A DNA stretch of 29,866 nt from IMG/VR virus record IMGVR_UViG_3300008261_000115, positions 1-29,866 of that record; one strand, written 5' to 3'. Below, one piece after another: positions 21,728-29,866 of this stretch. Both the position numbers and the translations under genes were made by a program. Source of the stretch: a virus. How positions within the stretch are numbered: position 1 is the stretch's first letter; every line of letters begins with the position of its first letter. The notes beneath the pieces are model-generated. The model saw only the letters and a list, made by a program, of their open reading frames with translations. It was not told the origin of the DNA and did no database searches.

Positions 21728-22817
21728 TCGCTTTCTTCGTAACTAGGTCTCTAAGCACAGCATCAATCAATGGGTTTCTGCCCTGTGCCTGTGCTTGTGC
21801 TTGAATGTTGGTAACAAGTTTCTTAGCAGCATCTTCAAAGAACATTGGGTTGCCCGGCTGTCTGCTAATTCGGTCTTTGGCCGCATTAGCTGCAGCAAGC
21901 ATTCTTGCAGTAGCAATAGGGTCAACAACCATGTTCTTCTTTTTCTTCTTTTCCTCTTCGGCTTTTCTTTCCTCTGGAGTTGAACCACCTAAAACAAATG
22001 GTTCAACCTTTTGTGCGACACGAAGAATCTGAGCAATTGGAGTGTTCCGAGCAACAGCACCTGCGGTGTATGGAATTACTGTTCCCCAACCCAAACCCTT
22101 TTTAACTTCTGGAGCATTGTCTTCCTTCACACCTTCTTTCCAAGTGTAAGGAACATCTTTGCCTTCTTGCTTCTTCTTCTGAGCAGCAAGTTGTTTCTCG
22201 GTCAATGCTTCCATCATCACAGGTTGACCAAGTAACTTGTCAATCTCGGAAGCACGCTTGTCAAAAGCAGGGCGACCCTCTTCTGATTTCTGAGCCAAAG
22301 CACTAAATGCTTCAGGAGCCAAGTTCATAATGTCCTCAGTCGTGTACTGCTGTGTAGCCGAAGGCAAACCTTTCTTCTGGAAGAAGTCTTCCTTAGTTGC
22401 CTCATCAGCCAAAGCGGTTTGCGCTTTGTCATGTTCAGTCACAAGTTGCCCCACAAAACTTGCCCACTCTTTGTCTGTGCCTGTACCAAGAAGTTCAGGG
22501 TTAGCAGCACCCATCTCTCGAACCTTCTCAACAATCATCGCTTCAGGCATGTTCTGTAGAACCATGCCAGCAATAGTCTTACGCAACGAACCCTCAGGTT
22601 CGTATGCCTGAATCTTCAAAAACGTTGGAGCGTTCTCAGCGTAAATCTCATCTTCGCTCTTGCCACCACGACCTTGATATGTACCAGACAAATAGCGAAT
22701 AAGGTTCTCACGCAAGTCGGAGGGAACGGAAACACCACTCTTCTTGGTCAACAATTTCAGAATCAACTCAGTTGCATTCGGAATTGCTGGCGGGTTCGTA
22801 TTCGAATTCTCCGACAT
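21714..22817 (-). CDS. Inner virion protein candidate
   Basis: 367 residues, overlapping the start of the giant gene by 14 bases. Low-complexity composition rich in Ala, Lys, Glu and Gln, a highly charged lysine run (EERKAEEEKKKKKN), and an Ala-rich C-terminus (NIQAQAQAQGRN). There are no membrane segments and no enzymatic motif. Proteins of this kind directly before a giant inner protein are typical podovirus ejection components, which must unfold to leave the capsid. AAAGAGG precedes the ATG. The role is inferred from composition and order only. Confidence 0.55.
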   Translation of the reverse strand: MSENSNTNPPAIPNATELILKLLTKKSGVSVPSDLRENLIRYLSGTYQGRGGKSEDEIYAENAPTFLKIQAYEPEGSLRKTIAGMVLQNMPEAMIVEKVREMGAANPELLGTGTDKEWASFVGQLVTEHDKAQTALADEATKEDFFQKKGLPSATQQYTTEDIMNLAPEAFSALAQKSEEGRPAFDKRASEIDKLLGQPVMMEALTEKQLAAQKKKQEGKDVPYTWKEGVKEDNAPEVKKGLGWGTVIPYTAGAVARNTPIAQILRVAQKVEPFVLGGSTPEERKAEEEKKKKKNMVVDPIATARMLAAANAAKDRISRQPGNPMFFEDAAKKLVTNIQAQAQAQGRNPLIDAVLRDLVTKKAIAGG

Positions 22818-22840
22818 ACCTAATACCTCTTTCGTTACGC

Positions 22841-23956
22841 CTAGTAGGTCATGCCTCTGGCACTAAGCAAAGCGGCAAGGTCTTCTGGGCTAGGTCCAGA
22901 ACTCTGCTCTGTGCTTGCAGGAGTACCAGCAAATGGGTTGCCACCTGATTGCATAATTAGGTTGGCTAGAGCCTCAGCGCTTTGACCAGCACCCTGCTCA
23001 ACACCGAACTTGCTGTTGGCAATCTGGTTCAACAGATTGGACAGGGCAGAAGCCTGAGCGGTCTCAGCCTGCGACTGGTAGCCAGCACGCTGTGCAGCCA
23101 ATCCAGCCTCGCCAGTTGTACGAGCCATCTTGGCTTCAGCCAAACGAGACAGATTGGACTGCTGTTGAGCCCTGCTCAATATGTCAATAAGCGACTGGAA
23201 GCTCTGAGCGCCCTGCTGACCAGCAAACTGTTCAGCCGCCACTTGTGCCTGAACATCTGGAGAACTCACTCCATAAGCGCCCAGAACAGCCTCTAACGGG
23301 TTGGTAACAGTCCCCAACTGTGTCTGATACCCAGCGTATGGGTCAATTTGGTTTGCTGAGATGTAGTCCTCAAGACCACCATAACCAGCCTGAGCCAAAC
23401 GCAAAGCCTCATCGTAGCCACCACCAATGTTTTCCAAAGCCTTTTGGTAAACACCACTAATGTCTGCACGACCAGTCTTCTCCTGTTCGCCTAACAAGTC
23501 CAACAACTTGTCTGCGTTCTCACGATAACCACCAGATGTGTATCGGTTCATCATCGCAGCAAGTGCTGCTTGAGCCTGATTCTTTTCGTAATTCCACTTC
23601 TCACGTGCAAGTTTGTCACTAGCAGAAACCTTGCTACCAGACCCACCACCAGACAAGTAAGAACTAATCTGACTTGGACTCATTCCTTCAAGACCCGGAA
23701 TACCCAAGGTATATCCAGACACATCCATCGTTCCAGCGTTGCGAGCATCTTGCGCAGAAGGTGCACCAGCACCAGTAATCAAATTCTCCTGTTGGCGTTC
23801 CCAGTAGTCTGCACTACCACCCCAACCAGCCCCAGCAGTAGGAGCAACTGTGCTTGCCGTTGGAGCCGTAGCGACAACAGTCTTCTTCGGATTCCAAGTC
23901 TGTACACCGACATTACTCTTCTGACCTCTTTGGTTTGTACCTCTATCTGCAGCCAT
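22841..23956 (-). CDS. Ala/Gly/Gln-rich inner virion protein candidate
   Basis: 371 residues. A disordered N-terminus rich in Ala, Thr, Gly and Ser (TAPTASTVAPTAGAGWGG), then helical segments dominated by Ala, Gln, Leu and Gly (AAEQFAGQQGAQSFQSLIDILSRAQQQS and SALSNLLNQIANSKFG). This matches the composition of podovirus ejection proteins of the gp7/gp20 type. Its ATG directly abuts the stop of the upstream gene, with GAGGAG upstream. No homologue can be named from sequence alone. Confidence 0.55.
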   Translation of the reverse strand: MAADRGTNQRGQKSNVGVQTWNPKKTVVATAPTASTVAPTAGAGWGGSADYWERQQENLITGAGAPSAQDARNAGTMDVSGYTLGIPGLEGMSPSQISSYLSGGGSGSKVSASDKLAREKWNYEKNQAQAALAAMMNRYTSGGYRENADKLLDLLGEQEKTGRADISGVYQKALENIGGGYDEALRLAQAGYGGLEDYISANQIDPYAGYQTQLGTVTNPLEAVLGAYGVSSPDVQAQVAAEQFAGQQGAQSFQSLIDILSRAQQQSNLSRLAEAKMARTTGEAGLAAQRAGYQSQAETAQASALSNLLNQIANSKFGVEQGAGQSAEALANLIMQSGGNPFAGTPASTEQSSGPSPEDLAALLSARGMTY

Positions 23957-24388
23957 TTAGAATCCACTCCTCATTGCTAGTAACTGTCTTGCATCATCTT
24001 CAATCTGTCGAGCCTTATCCGCTTCCAAATCAAGAAGGTTCTGGTTGTACCTTGCCAACGCTTGCTTTTGTTCAAGGTCATACCCATAACCCTGCTCCGC
24101 TAAATCACGTTCCATGTTTGACTGCTGACGAATACGCTCTTTGGCGTATTCCTGCATAGCGTTAGCAAAGATTCCAGACTTCACGTTAGGAGTGGCAACA
24201 CCACGACGACCAAACCCTGCGACAAAAGGATTGACTTGTTTCTGTGCTGTTGTCTTGAACTGTGCAAGGTCACGCTGACCTCGCTGTTGTGACAATGTGT
24301 TTTTGTAAGCATTCATTGCACCTTCAGCAGCAAAGTTTTCTAAGTAACCACGCCTACGTGCCTCGAATGCGCTAGGGTTGTAAGCCAT
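23957..24388 (-). CDS. Small helical virion protein candidate
   Basis: 143 residues, starting MAYNPSAFEARRRGYLENFA. Rich in Arg, Gln and Ala, with long amphipathic helices (NMERDLAEQGYGYDLEQKQALARYNQNLLDLEADKARQIEDDARQLL). A Gly/Phe turn (NPFVAGFGRRGVATPNVKSG) breaks the helices. It sits in the ejection-protein position between the tail hub region and the Ala-rich protein. Start overlaps the upstream stop by one base (TAATG). The function is inferred from place and composition. Confidence 0.55.
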   Translation of the reverse strand: MAYNPSAFEARRRGYLENFAAEGAMNAYKNTLSQQRGQRDLAQFKTTAQKQVNPFVAGFGRRGVATPNVKSGIFANAMQEYAKERIRQQSNMERDLAEQGYGYDLEQKQALARYNQNLLDLEADKARQIEDDARQLLAMRSGF

Positions 24389-24573
24389 TAGCGACCACCT
24401 TTCATGTATTGACTTCTAGCAATCTCTCTGTTCACATTTTGCTGTTTGAGAGTTTCTATTTCTTTACGCAAGTTCATAATCTCTGAAGCAAGATAATTAG
24501 AGATGTTGCGAATAGCAGTAGCATCCACAGACTTGAGTGTCGTCAATGCAGGAAGTGCCAAGTCGTCTTTCAC
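24388..24573 (-). CDS. 61-residue coiled-coil protein
   Basis: Short protein MKDDLALPALTTLKSVDATA... with a clear heptad-rich helix (ISNYLASEIMNLRKEIETLKQQNVNREIA) and a basic end. The ATG overlaps the tail-hub stop as ATGA (24570-24573), and its stop overlaps the next ATG. Small coiled-coil proteins here can be virion assembly helpers; nothing more specific is visible. Confidence 0.6.
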   Translation of the reverse strand: MKDDLALPALTTLKSVDATAIRNISNYLASEIMNLRKEIETLKQQNVNREIARSQYMKGGR

Positions 24574-26189
24574 CCTGTCACCTTCCTTGTGTTGTACTTA
24601 TACGAGATGCTGTCAATACCCCAAGAAAGACCCGTAGGACCAGTAAATAGCAACTGCACAGAACGAGCCAAACCAAGATTGGAACCACGGAGAACTTGAG
24701 CACCTTCAGCAATTACACCCCACTTGTCTTGACCCCACTGACCTGAACCCCACTTCATACCACGACCAGAAGCAGGGAGAGACAAGTTGAAGTTCTTTCG
24801 TTCGTTGCCAAGAGCTTCTTCAAAGTTGTGGTATACCTTGATGTTTAGTATCCGTGATGTGTCTGTTTGTTTGACAACAATGTCAGGTCTACGGAACATC
24901 TTCTTCTGAGAATACGAACGACCATCAACCCAGCCAGTCCTGTAGTACGAAGCAAAACTTTGCTGAGTCGTACCAATCAAATCTTTCTCTTCATCATAAA
25001 CATCAATCTTCAATACACGAGGCAGTGTTGGGTGAATCATGTAACTTGCTCCAACTCCAGAAGAGTTGGTGAAGTTGCATCCACCAATAACTCCATGACC
25101 ATCTGCCGTCTGATGAGCCACCCAACTACCATTACCAATGGTTGGGTCATACACAAACGAAATAGTTGACGTGGTGGCAAGTGTTGTCTTCGAATATGGA
25201 AGAGAAATCCAAACTCTCTTGTTCACATACGAAACAGAGATGTTGTCATCAGAAGCATCGTTGATGTACCCAAGTGGATAAATAGGTCTTATGTTTTCAA
25301 ACAAGTCAACGACAGTCGTGCCGTTGTAGTAGTACAAACCAAATGGATGCGAGTAGAAGTAAACACCAACTTCAGATGTTGCAATCCAGTCGTGTGAACC
25401 GCAACCTAAGTTTGCGGATAACTGAACAACTTGAAAGTCTGACGACTCATAACCGTAAACAATGTAAATAGAGTTTGGTTTGAACACCAGCAATTGACCT
25501 GCAACAACAGCAAGACCAGTTATGCCAAGTCCACCACCTTCAAAGTCAATGTAGTCGGCTGCAAGCCAGTCCTCAGGCAAACCTTCATGTGACCAGCGCA
25601 AACGGTTTGGATAACGAACACCAACCTCAGTTGTGTTTGCAACAAACATTTTATTTGCATGAGTAATGATGTGTTGCGCTGTAGGAATCTTGCCAGCAAT
25701 TGGAGAACCATAAGCCTGCCAGTCGTGCGGGTTTGTGCCTGAAGCAGTTAACGCTGTTGCATAAGTAGAAGCAGAAGTCCACTTGTAACCACCGTTACCA
25801 GCACTACCCATAACCATGTATAGTGTGTTGCCCCATTGGGCAAAACACGCACCATGTTCCTGCTGTGGAACAACTGGGTTGCCAGCAGAATATTCAAGCA
25901 CAGAGAAGTCTCCACCGGTTGACTTGAACACACGGTTAGCGGTTGTCAACATTATGTTTGGTGTCTCACCACTGAACGGATACAGTTTCTGTGGAGTCCA
26001 AGAACCAGCAAACGGAATGGCAGTTGAGTTGATTTCACGCATAGCACCACGGGTGAACAAACCACCACGAGGGTCAATTTCAACATTGAGCATGTCAGGT
26101 GACTCGTTCTTAGCCAACTGAAACTGGTCGGCTCTAAGGTTCAGCCCACCAGTAAAATCGTCATAACGCTCAACCGATACGTTGCTCAT
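24570..26189 (-). CDS. P22 gp10-like tail hub / DNA-stabilisation protein
   Basis: 539 residues. The N-terminus YDDFTGGLNLRADQFQLAKNESPDMLNVEIDPRGGLFTRGA is the characteristic opening of podovirus tail nozzle/hub proteins (P22 gp10 and similar), followed by a beta-rich body with repeated turns (GNTLYMVMGSAGNGGYKWTS, VAGQLLVFKPNSIYIVYGY, VGVYFYSHPFGLYYYNG) as in a beta-propeller. These proteins close the head-tail channel after packaging and form the tail tube tip. It is preceded by the head-tail adaptor with an ATGA overlap, the standard podovirus order. Confidence 0.78.
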   Translation of the reverse strand: MSNVSVERYDDFTGGLNLRADQFQLAKNESPDMLNVEIDPRGGLFTRGAMREINSTAIPFAGSWTPQKLYPFSGETPNIMLTTANRVFKSTGGDFSVLEYSAGNPVVPQQEHGACFAQWGNTLYMVMGSAGNGGYKWTSASTYATALTASGTNPHDWQAYGSPIAGKIPTAQHIITHANKMFVANTTEVGVRYPNRLRWSHEGLPEDWLAADYIDFEGGGLGITGLAVVAGQLLVFKPNSIYIVYGYESSDFQVVQLSANLGCGSHDWIATSEVGVYFYSHPFGLYYYNGTTVVDLFENIRPIYPLGYINDASDDNISVSYVNKRVWISLPYSKTTLATTSTISFVYDPTIGNGSWVAHQTADGHGVIGGCNFTNSSGVGASYMIHPTLPRVLKIDVYDEEKDLIGTTQQSFASYYRTGWVDGRSYSQKKMFRRPDIVVKQTDTSRILNIKVYHNFEEALGNERKNFNLSLPASGRGMKWGSGQWGQDKWGVIAEGAQVLRGSNLGLARSVQLLFTGPTGLSWGIDSISYKYNTRKVTG

Positions 26190-26878
26190 TGTCCAAGTGT
26201 TCCACCAAGCGTCTGCAACCAGCGACGCATAGTTGGATACTTGCGACCAGCAGACATAATGACAGGTTGTGCACTTGATGCTTTCATCAAGTCACGACGA
26301 GCAAGACCAACACCCTCTTCAAATGAACGCATGTACATCTGAGAAAGTTCTGCATCTTCCTGACGCTGATAAACACGAGCAAGCACAAAGTAAGGAAGTA
26401 GAGCATGGAACCACTCGTCAATGTCAATCTCTTCCTCTGGTGAATCCAACCAATCGTAAGATGGGTTGCGATACACACGAACAGTTATTGGGTAAGTGTT
26501 ATCTGGCTTCGGCCAAAAATGAATCTTGTCTTCCCAAATAGAAAAGAAGTAAGGGCGACTAGGAACATCGGTATTGCCCAACCAAATCTCTTCAGCGTTG
26601 TCATACGAAATCAAAGTCATGCGACTACCAGAAGTGCTGGTGTCAACAACGGAAATGATTTCTCGAATGTCACCGATGTTCTCGATTGTGTATGCACGAA
26701 CACCAGCGGTGGTCGTCAAAGTGAAACTCTTCTGAAGGTACGGCCACCTACGCTCTAATGAGTAGATGCGCTGGAAACCTTCTTTTGCGAACTGGTCAAT
26801 AACCGAGTCTGGCAAATCTGTTTCATCAAGGTCAGCCATGTTGCGCACCTGAGAGCGCAATTGGCTCAGTGTAATCAT
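26186..26878 (-). CDS. Head-tail connector/adaptor (gp4/gp11-like)
   Basis: 230 residues. MITLSQLRSQVRNMADLDE.LPDSVIDQFAKEGFQRIY..ERRWPYLQ is the helical N-terminus shared by podovirus adaptor proteins. A beta core follows (FTLTTTAGVRAYTIENIGDIREIISV, IHFWPKPD, ITVRVYRNP), and then helical EIDIDEWFHALLPYFVLARVYQRQED. It attaches to the portal and bridges it to the tail hub. The gene order (capsid, two small genes, adaptor, hub) is typical. Overlaps on both sides are ATGA. Confidence 0.8.
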   Translation of the reverse strand: MITLSQLRSQVRNMADLDETDLPDSVIDQFAKEGFQRIYSLERRWPYLQKSFTLTTTAGVRAYTIENIGDIREIISVVDTSTSGSRMTLISYDNAEEIWLGNTDVPSRPYFFSIWEDKIHFWPKPDNTYPITVRVYRNPSYDWLDSPEEEIDIDEWFHALLPYFVLARVYQRQEDAELSQMYMRSFEEGVGLARRDLMKASSAQPVIMSAGRKYPTMRRWLQTLGGTLGQ

Positions 26879-27090
26879 TTAGCGGCACCTTGCGAACGCA
26901 AATGACCTACACAGAAATCTGTGCCCTTAGCCTTTGGACCTTCGCAGGTGTCATCGTTTGCTGTGCAACGATTGCGACCGATATACGGTGCGGAAGGCGC
27001 AGCAATCTTTGCTGTCGCTGTTGGTGCCAAACGATAACCAGTAATTGGTTCACCGTATAGGGCGTGGGCTGGTTTAGAGTTTTTCATCAT
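26875..27090 (-). CDS. Small Cys-containing protein of unknown function
   Basis: 71 residues starting MMKNSKPAHALYGEPITGYR (the second ATG, 27087, sits better with the GGG upstream). The C-terminal half has NRCTANDDTCEGPKAKGTDFCVGHLRS: Cys, Cys, Cys and His arranged as a small zinc-binding knuckle. I associate this pattern with small proteins beside capsid genes in actinophages, function unknown. It could be a capsid decoration or assembly factor, or a small regulator. ATGA couples it to the adaptor gene. Confidence 0.65.
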   Translation of the reverse strand: MMKNSKPAHALYGEPITGYRLAPTATAKIAAPSAPYIGRNRCTANDDTCEGPKAKGTDFCVGHLRSQGAAK

Positions 27091-27110
27091 CCCTTTTACC
27101 CCAGTTTGTT

Positions 27111-27151
27111 ACATACCCCCACCAGAAAATGGATATCCTGATGGGGGATGT
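27111..27151 (-). terminator. Hairpin after the basic virion gene, terminator-like
   Basis: ACAT-A-CCCCC-A-C-CAG pairs with CTG-A-T-GGGGG-ATGT: 12 pairs broken by one bulged A and one C-A mismatch, with a 12-base loop. On the minus strand it begins 9 bases after the stop at 27160. Only a weak T content follows in that direction. Confidence 0.45.
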
Positions 27152-27159
27152 AAGGCTAT

Positions 27160-27465
27160 TTATGAAGTGCGACGGTTCTTGTCCATCTTGCCAGTTGGCT
27201 TTGCTACACGCTTTTCTTTGCTTGCGCCAGCAGCTTTTGCTGAGACGCTTGCCTTCTTGCGTGTTTCTGGCTGTGACTTGATAGCACGACCAGTTGAGAA
27301 GTTTCCACCAAACTTGAAGTTAGGCTTTGACTTTTCTTGGCTTGGCTTGCTGTTAGCCACTTTCTTTGATGCTTGCTTCGTCATGCGAAGGGTATAAGCC
27401 TTATTTGATTTGTCACTTGGCATTTTTGATACTCCGTTGTCTAGGATTTTGTAATACTGGGGCAT
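27160..27465 (-). CDS. Basic Lys-rich virion-associated protein candidate
   Basis: 101 residues from ATG 27465 (AAAGGA upstream; the longer frame to 27504 runs into the hairpin after the capsid gene and is not used). The sequence MPQYYKILDNGVSKMPSDK... turns into a strongly basic, low-complexity tail (KKVANSKPSQEKSKPNFKFGG, ETRKKASVSAKAAGASKEKRVAKPTGKMDKNRRTS), histone-like in composition. Being directly after the capsid gene it may be packaged with DNA or decorate the head. That is inference; no family is recognised. Confidence 0.65.
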   Translation of the reverse strand: MPQYYKILDNGVSKMPSDKSNKAYTLRMTKQASKKVANSKPSQEKSKPNFKFGGNFSTGRAIKSQPETRKKASVSAKAAGASKEKRVAKPTGKMDKNRRTS

Positions 27466-27483
27466 TTTTTTTCCTTTGAATAA

Positions 27484-27509
27484 GGGGGGTGGGTTTCTGC
27501 CCACCCCCC
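27484..27509 (-). terminator. Strong hairpin after the major capsid gene
   Basis: A perfect 10-base-pair stem (GGGGGGTGGG with CCCACCCCCC) and a 6-base loop, 15 bases after the capsid stop. On the minus strand TTATTC follows, so it may be a leaky terminator or a 3' stabiliser that keeps capsid mRNA abundant relative to downstream genes. Confidence 0.6.
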
Positions 27510-27524
27510 AAAGTCAATGACTAC

Positions 27525-28463
27525 TTACGCAGTCTTTGCAGTGAGTTTACCCTGCTTCGCTGCGTTACGGCAAGTCAAGTTGCCGTAGCACATGATGAGA
27601 GCGTAACGTGCATCCAAGTTTTCTGGGCGCACGAACTCTGTCTGCGAGAACCACTTGCCTGAGTGACCGACGAGTGAGATGTACTTGCTGTTGATGAAGA
27701 ACATCGTTCCAGCAGGTGCATGCACATCGTAGGTTACAGGAGCAGCCTTGAACAACAGGTTCTGGAATCCAGCATCTGCCGTCTTGGTGTCCGTGTAGCG
27801 GAGTTGTGGTTGCAACAATGCTTCGTACTTCTCAAACAAAGTCTGAGTTGTAAGAACCATGTCTGGGTGGTCGTTACCAACAGACACGCTGTTGTACGCC
27901 GTTGCCATTTGTGCGAGGGTCAAAGCACCTGCGGTGTTTTCCTCGTACGAACGCCAGTACTCGTTGCCAGCAGTTGCACGGTTGATACCGCCAACAGTTC
28001 CGGAAGCCTCAATGATGTTTCCGAGACCGTTCCAGTTCTTACCGCTGTTGCCAGTTCCGTCACCGAAGAACATCTGGTTGAAGCCTTCACGCATTGACTC
28101 TTCAGCCTGCATGATTTTTGCTTCCAACAGGTTGATGATTTCCTGTTCGCCGTTGTTCTTCGCCTCTTCGATACCGCTGATTGCGATGGATGCAGCGTAC
28201 TGCTTCCATTCGTATTCAGCAGCCGAGATGCCATCTTGTGCGGTCAACGCAATTGTGTCGTACCCTGAGTACGAAGCCACAGTTGAGTTCTTGCCGTAGA
28301 TGAGTGGCTCAACAATCTTCGTACCGCCGTTAAGCATACGAATGCGACCCTTGTCCATCAGGTGGTAGGTGAGTGGGCGTGCGCTGAAGACGTTATCGGT
28401 CAACTGTGCACGGTAGTTTGCGAGCGTTGTACTGAGCAACGCATCAAAGTTTGGGTTTGACAT
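27525..28463 (-). CDS. Major capsid protein
   Basis: 312 residues. The N-terminus MSNPNFDALLSTTLANYRAQLTDNVFSARPLTYHLMDKG, then a long region with the helix/strand rhythm of an HK97-fold capsid (a charged spine-like helix EQEIINLLEAKIMQAEESMREGFNQMFFGDG), and a late DVHAPAGTMFFINSKYISLVGHSGKWF stretch as in capsid P-domain/A-domain ends. It lies directly after the scaffold gene, with AGGAG before the ATG, and is followed by a strong hairpin. No maturation protease gene or N-terminal delta domain is visible in it, so scaffold removal is presumably by exit or by a protease outside the window. Confidence 0.85.
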   Translation of the reverse strand: MSNPNFDALLSTTLANYRAQLTDNVFSARPLTYHLMDKGRIRMLNGGTKIVEPLIYGKNSTVASYSGYDTIALTAQDGISAAEYEWKQYAASIAISGIEEAKNNGEQEIINLLEAKIMQAEESMREGFNQMFFGDGTGNSGKNWNGLGNIIEASGTVGGINRATAGNEYWRSYEENTAGALTLAQMATAYNSVSVGNDHPDMVLTTQTLFEKYEALLQPQLRYTDTKTADAGFQNLLFKAAPVTYDVHAPAGTMFFINSKYISLVGHSGKWFSQTEFVRPENLDARYALIMCYGNLTCRNAAKQGKLTAKTA

Positions 28464-28485
28464 GAAGTTTTCTCCTTATTAGAAG

Positions 28486-29271
28486 CTAGACACTCATCTG
28501 CCGTTTGGCGGCTTCAAAAGCATCTCGCAATGATGTGATTGGTTTTGAAGATACATCCGCACTCACTGCCGTAGACCCACCACTCACAACTGCCGCTTGA
28601 CGTTTGGACTGCGTGACTTGTGCCTGCTCCTGTGCCTTCTTCTCACGAAGAGAGCGAACAGCAGACGCATCCTCATACACCCGGTCAAAAGCAATTTGCT
28701 TGTAGACAGCCTCTAAATCAGAAGAGCCAATGGCGAGAGCCTTGGCTACAACTTCATCAGCATTGAAGTCCGAACCGTATCTTGTTTGCAGCGAATTGAT
28801 GGTCTTATCCAACTCATCCATCGCTTTCGCTTGTTCGAAAGCTTGGATTCGCTGTTCCAATTGCTTGTACTGCTTCTCCACAGGGTCCATGTACAGTTCT
28901 TCCTCATCGGAAGTTTGCTGTCCTACACCGTAGTGTTGTGAAAGCAGGTCAAGTGTTGCCTTCGGGTCATTCTGCAAGGCTTCCTGCAGTGCTGCCCCAA
29001 ATTGGAACTGTCGCTTTTGCTCACTGAGTTCCTGTGTCTTGCGGGTATAGTCCGCTTGACGCTGGTATCCAGAAAGCGCCTCTTTGAGTGGAACTTTCAC
29101 TTCTTCGCCATTCACAGTTACGGCAACATATTTGTCACCGAACTCGTCTACGGGAAGTAGGTCAATTTCCTCTTGTGTGAGGGTTTCAACTACATCTTGT
29201 GCTTCCTGAACTTGTCCTTCTTCCAAAGGGGTTTGGTCCACCAAGATTTCATTGTCTTGTATATCGCTCAT
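28486..29271 (-). CDS. Scaffolding protein
   Basis: 261 residues from ATG 29271 (MSDIQDNEILVDQ...), chosen because GGAGG sits 10 bases upstream; an ATG at 29289 has no such site. Strongly acidic N-terminus (QEAQDVVETLTQEEIDLLPVDEF), helical coiled-coil middle rich in Gln/Glu/Lys (QRQADYTRKTQELSEQKRQFQ and KQYKQLEQRIQAFEQAKAMDEL), and a basic C-terminal helix (ITSLRDAFEAAKRQMSV), which in scaffolds binds the capsid. Composition, length and its place between portal and capsid define it. It guides assembly of the procapsid and is then lost. Confidence 0.8.
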   Translation of the reverse strand: MSDIQDNEILVDQTPLEEGQVQEAQDVVETLTQEEIDLLPVDEFGDKYVAVTVNGEEVKVPLKEALSGYQRQADYTRKTQELSEQKRQFQFGAALQEALQNDPKATLDLLSQHYGVGQQTSDEEELYMDPVEKQYKQLEQRIQAFEQAKAMDELDKTINSLQTRYGSDFNADEVVAKALAIGSSDLEAVYKQIAFDRVYEDASAVRSLREKKAQEQAQVTQSKRQAAVVSGGSTAVSADVSSKPITSLRDAFEAAKRQMSV

Positions 29272-29323
29272 TACGTTTGAGTCCTCCATGGGTTGCTCTA
29301 TAGGTATGGTTTAATCGTTACCT

Positions 29324-29866
29324 TTATCCCAGATTTGGGGGTAACTGTGTATTTGGAAGTGGCGAACCACTTGCCAAAAGCTGTGAGAGTATCTCTGGTG
29401 GTATATTGCTTGGCATTGGCATTCCACCAGTAGGTGGCATGCCTTCCATCGCCGCTTGAGGCGGAAGACCCGGCATGAACTCCTGTGGCATCTCCTGTGG
29501 CATCTCCTCAGGCGGAGGAGGTGCACCCTGAGGTCCAATCGGCTGTGCTGGCAACTCAGGCTGCATTACAAACGATGCAGCGTTCTTGATTCCAAAGCCG
29601 TACTGCAGGACATAGTTAGCCAACTTGGGCATGTCAATGATTCCAGCACCAGCAAACGGTGCCATTGCATCAACAACCTGCAACGCCATCTGGCGACGGA
29701 ATGACTCGTTGACTGGAGCGGTAGAGCCACCCTCAACCTCAAAGTCAAACTCACCCTGAATGTAGTCACGGTCAAAGTTCAACCAAACATAGTTTTCTTC
29801 CTGACCCACAACACGGACAGCCGCTTCGCCTGTCATGTATTGCTGTGCCAGCATTACAAGACGGCG
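29324..29866 (-). CDS. Portal protein, C-terminal part (N-terminus off the right edge)
   Basis: The frame is open at the window edge (codons R-R-L-V before M at 29854). YVWLNFDRDYIQGEFDFEVEGGSTAPVNESFRRQMALQVVDAMAP is a stretch of podovirus portal proteins, followed by a Pro/Met/Gln/Gly-rich, probably disordered tail with repeated PQEM and MPP segments ending LPNTQLPPNLG. The portal is the DNA channel at the capsid vertex and binds the terminase. Next downstream come the scaffold and capsid, the normal order. Confidence 0.78.
   Translation of the reverse strand, partial: RRLVMLAQQYMTGEAAVRVVGQEENYVWLNFDRDYIQGEFDFEVEGGSTAPVNESFRRQMALQVVDAMAPFAGAGIIDMPKLANYVLQYGFGIKNAASFVMQPELPAQPIGPQGAPPPPEEMPQEMPQEFMPGLPPQAAMEGMPPTGGMPMPSNIPPEILSQLLASGSPLPNTQLPPNLG

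Overview
The window is a fragment of a tailed-phage genome, most likely a podovirus of an actinobacterial host. Podovirus: the right half encodes, in order on the minus strand, the C-terminus of a portal protein, a scaffold, a major capsid protein, a head-tail adaptor, a P22 gp10-like tail hub protein, and then several Ala/Gln-rich and very large proteins where inner virion (DNA ejection) proteins are expected. No tape measure, sheath or tail-tube gene was seen. Actinobacterial host: a WhiB-like iron-sulfur regulator with the four cysteines and the GIWGG turn is encoded at 6597-6866, and this family is known from Actinobacteria and their phages.

Layout. 1-1203 (minus) holds the start of a late operon read off the left edge: small-terminase candidate, tiny zinc ribbon, Ig-like tail/baseplate-type protein, collagen-like protein. 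1204-1355 is a divergent control region with a G-quadruplex-capable G-run block and a strong hairpin. 1356-13357 (plus) is the early/middle operon: small unknown genes, an amidoligase plus a class II glutamine amidotransferase, more unknowns with the WhiB-like gene, an exported lytic transglycosylase, then a replication/recombination block (Cas4/RecB-like nuclease, RecA-fold helicase, archaeo-eukaryotic-type primase, RusA resolvase, a second nuclease-like protein) and a sigma region 4-like protein. 13311-29866 (minus) is the structural operon running right to left, ending with a 2636-residue protein and an M15 endolysin. The two transcription units converge and their last genes overlap tail to tail by 47 bases.

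Both window ends are open in minus-strand genes: the portal at the right and the post-terminase tail genes at the left. This fits a circularly permuted genome in which the missing part (large terminase and others) joins the two ends.

Genes are packed with ATGA, GTGA, TTGA or TAATG stop-start overlaps. The exceptions are informative. In the stretch 2032-8192 every gap longer than 60 bases holds one copy of a 22-base inverted repeat, AACTGATA-(6 nt)-TATCAGTT. Its loop always reads C-TNCG-R in the same orientation, that is, an RNA UNCG tetraloop. Three of the five copies are followed by a long hairpin rich in G-U wobble pairs, and then an A/C-rich unpaired leader carrying the ribosome binding site. 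This repeated module, and the amidoligase gene that sits exactly between two copies, are the most interesting parts of the window. A second structured region, four hairpins in a row at 12268-12355, covers the start of the sigma-like gene.
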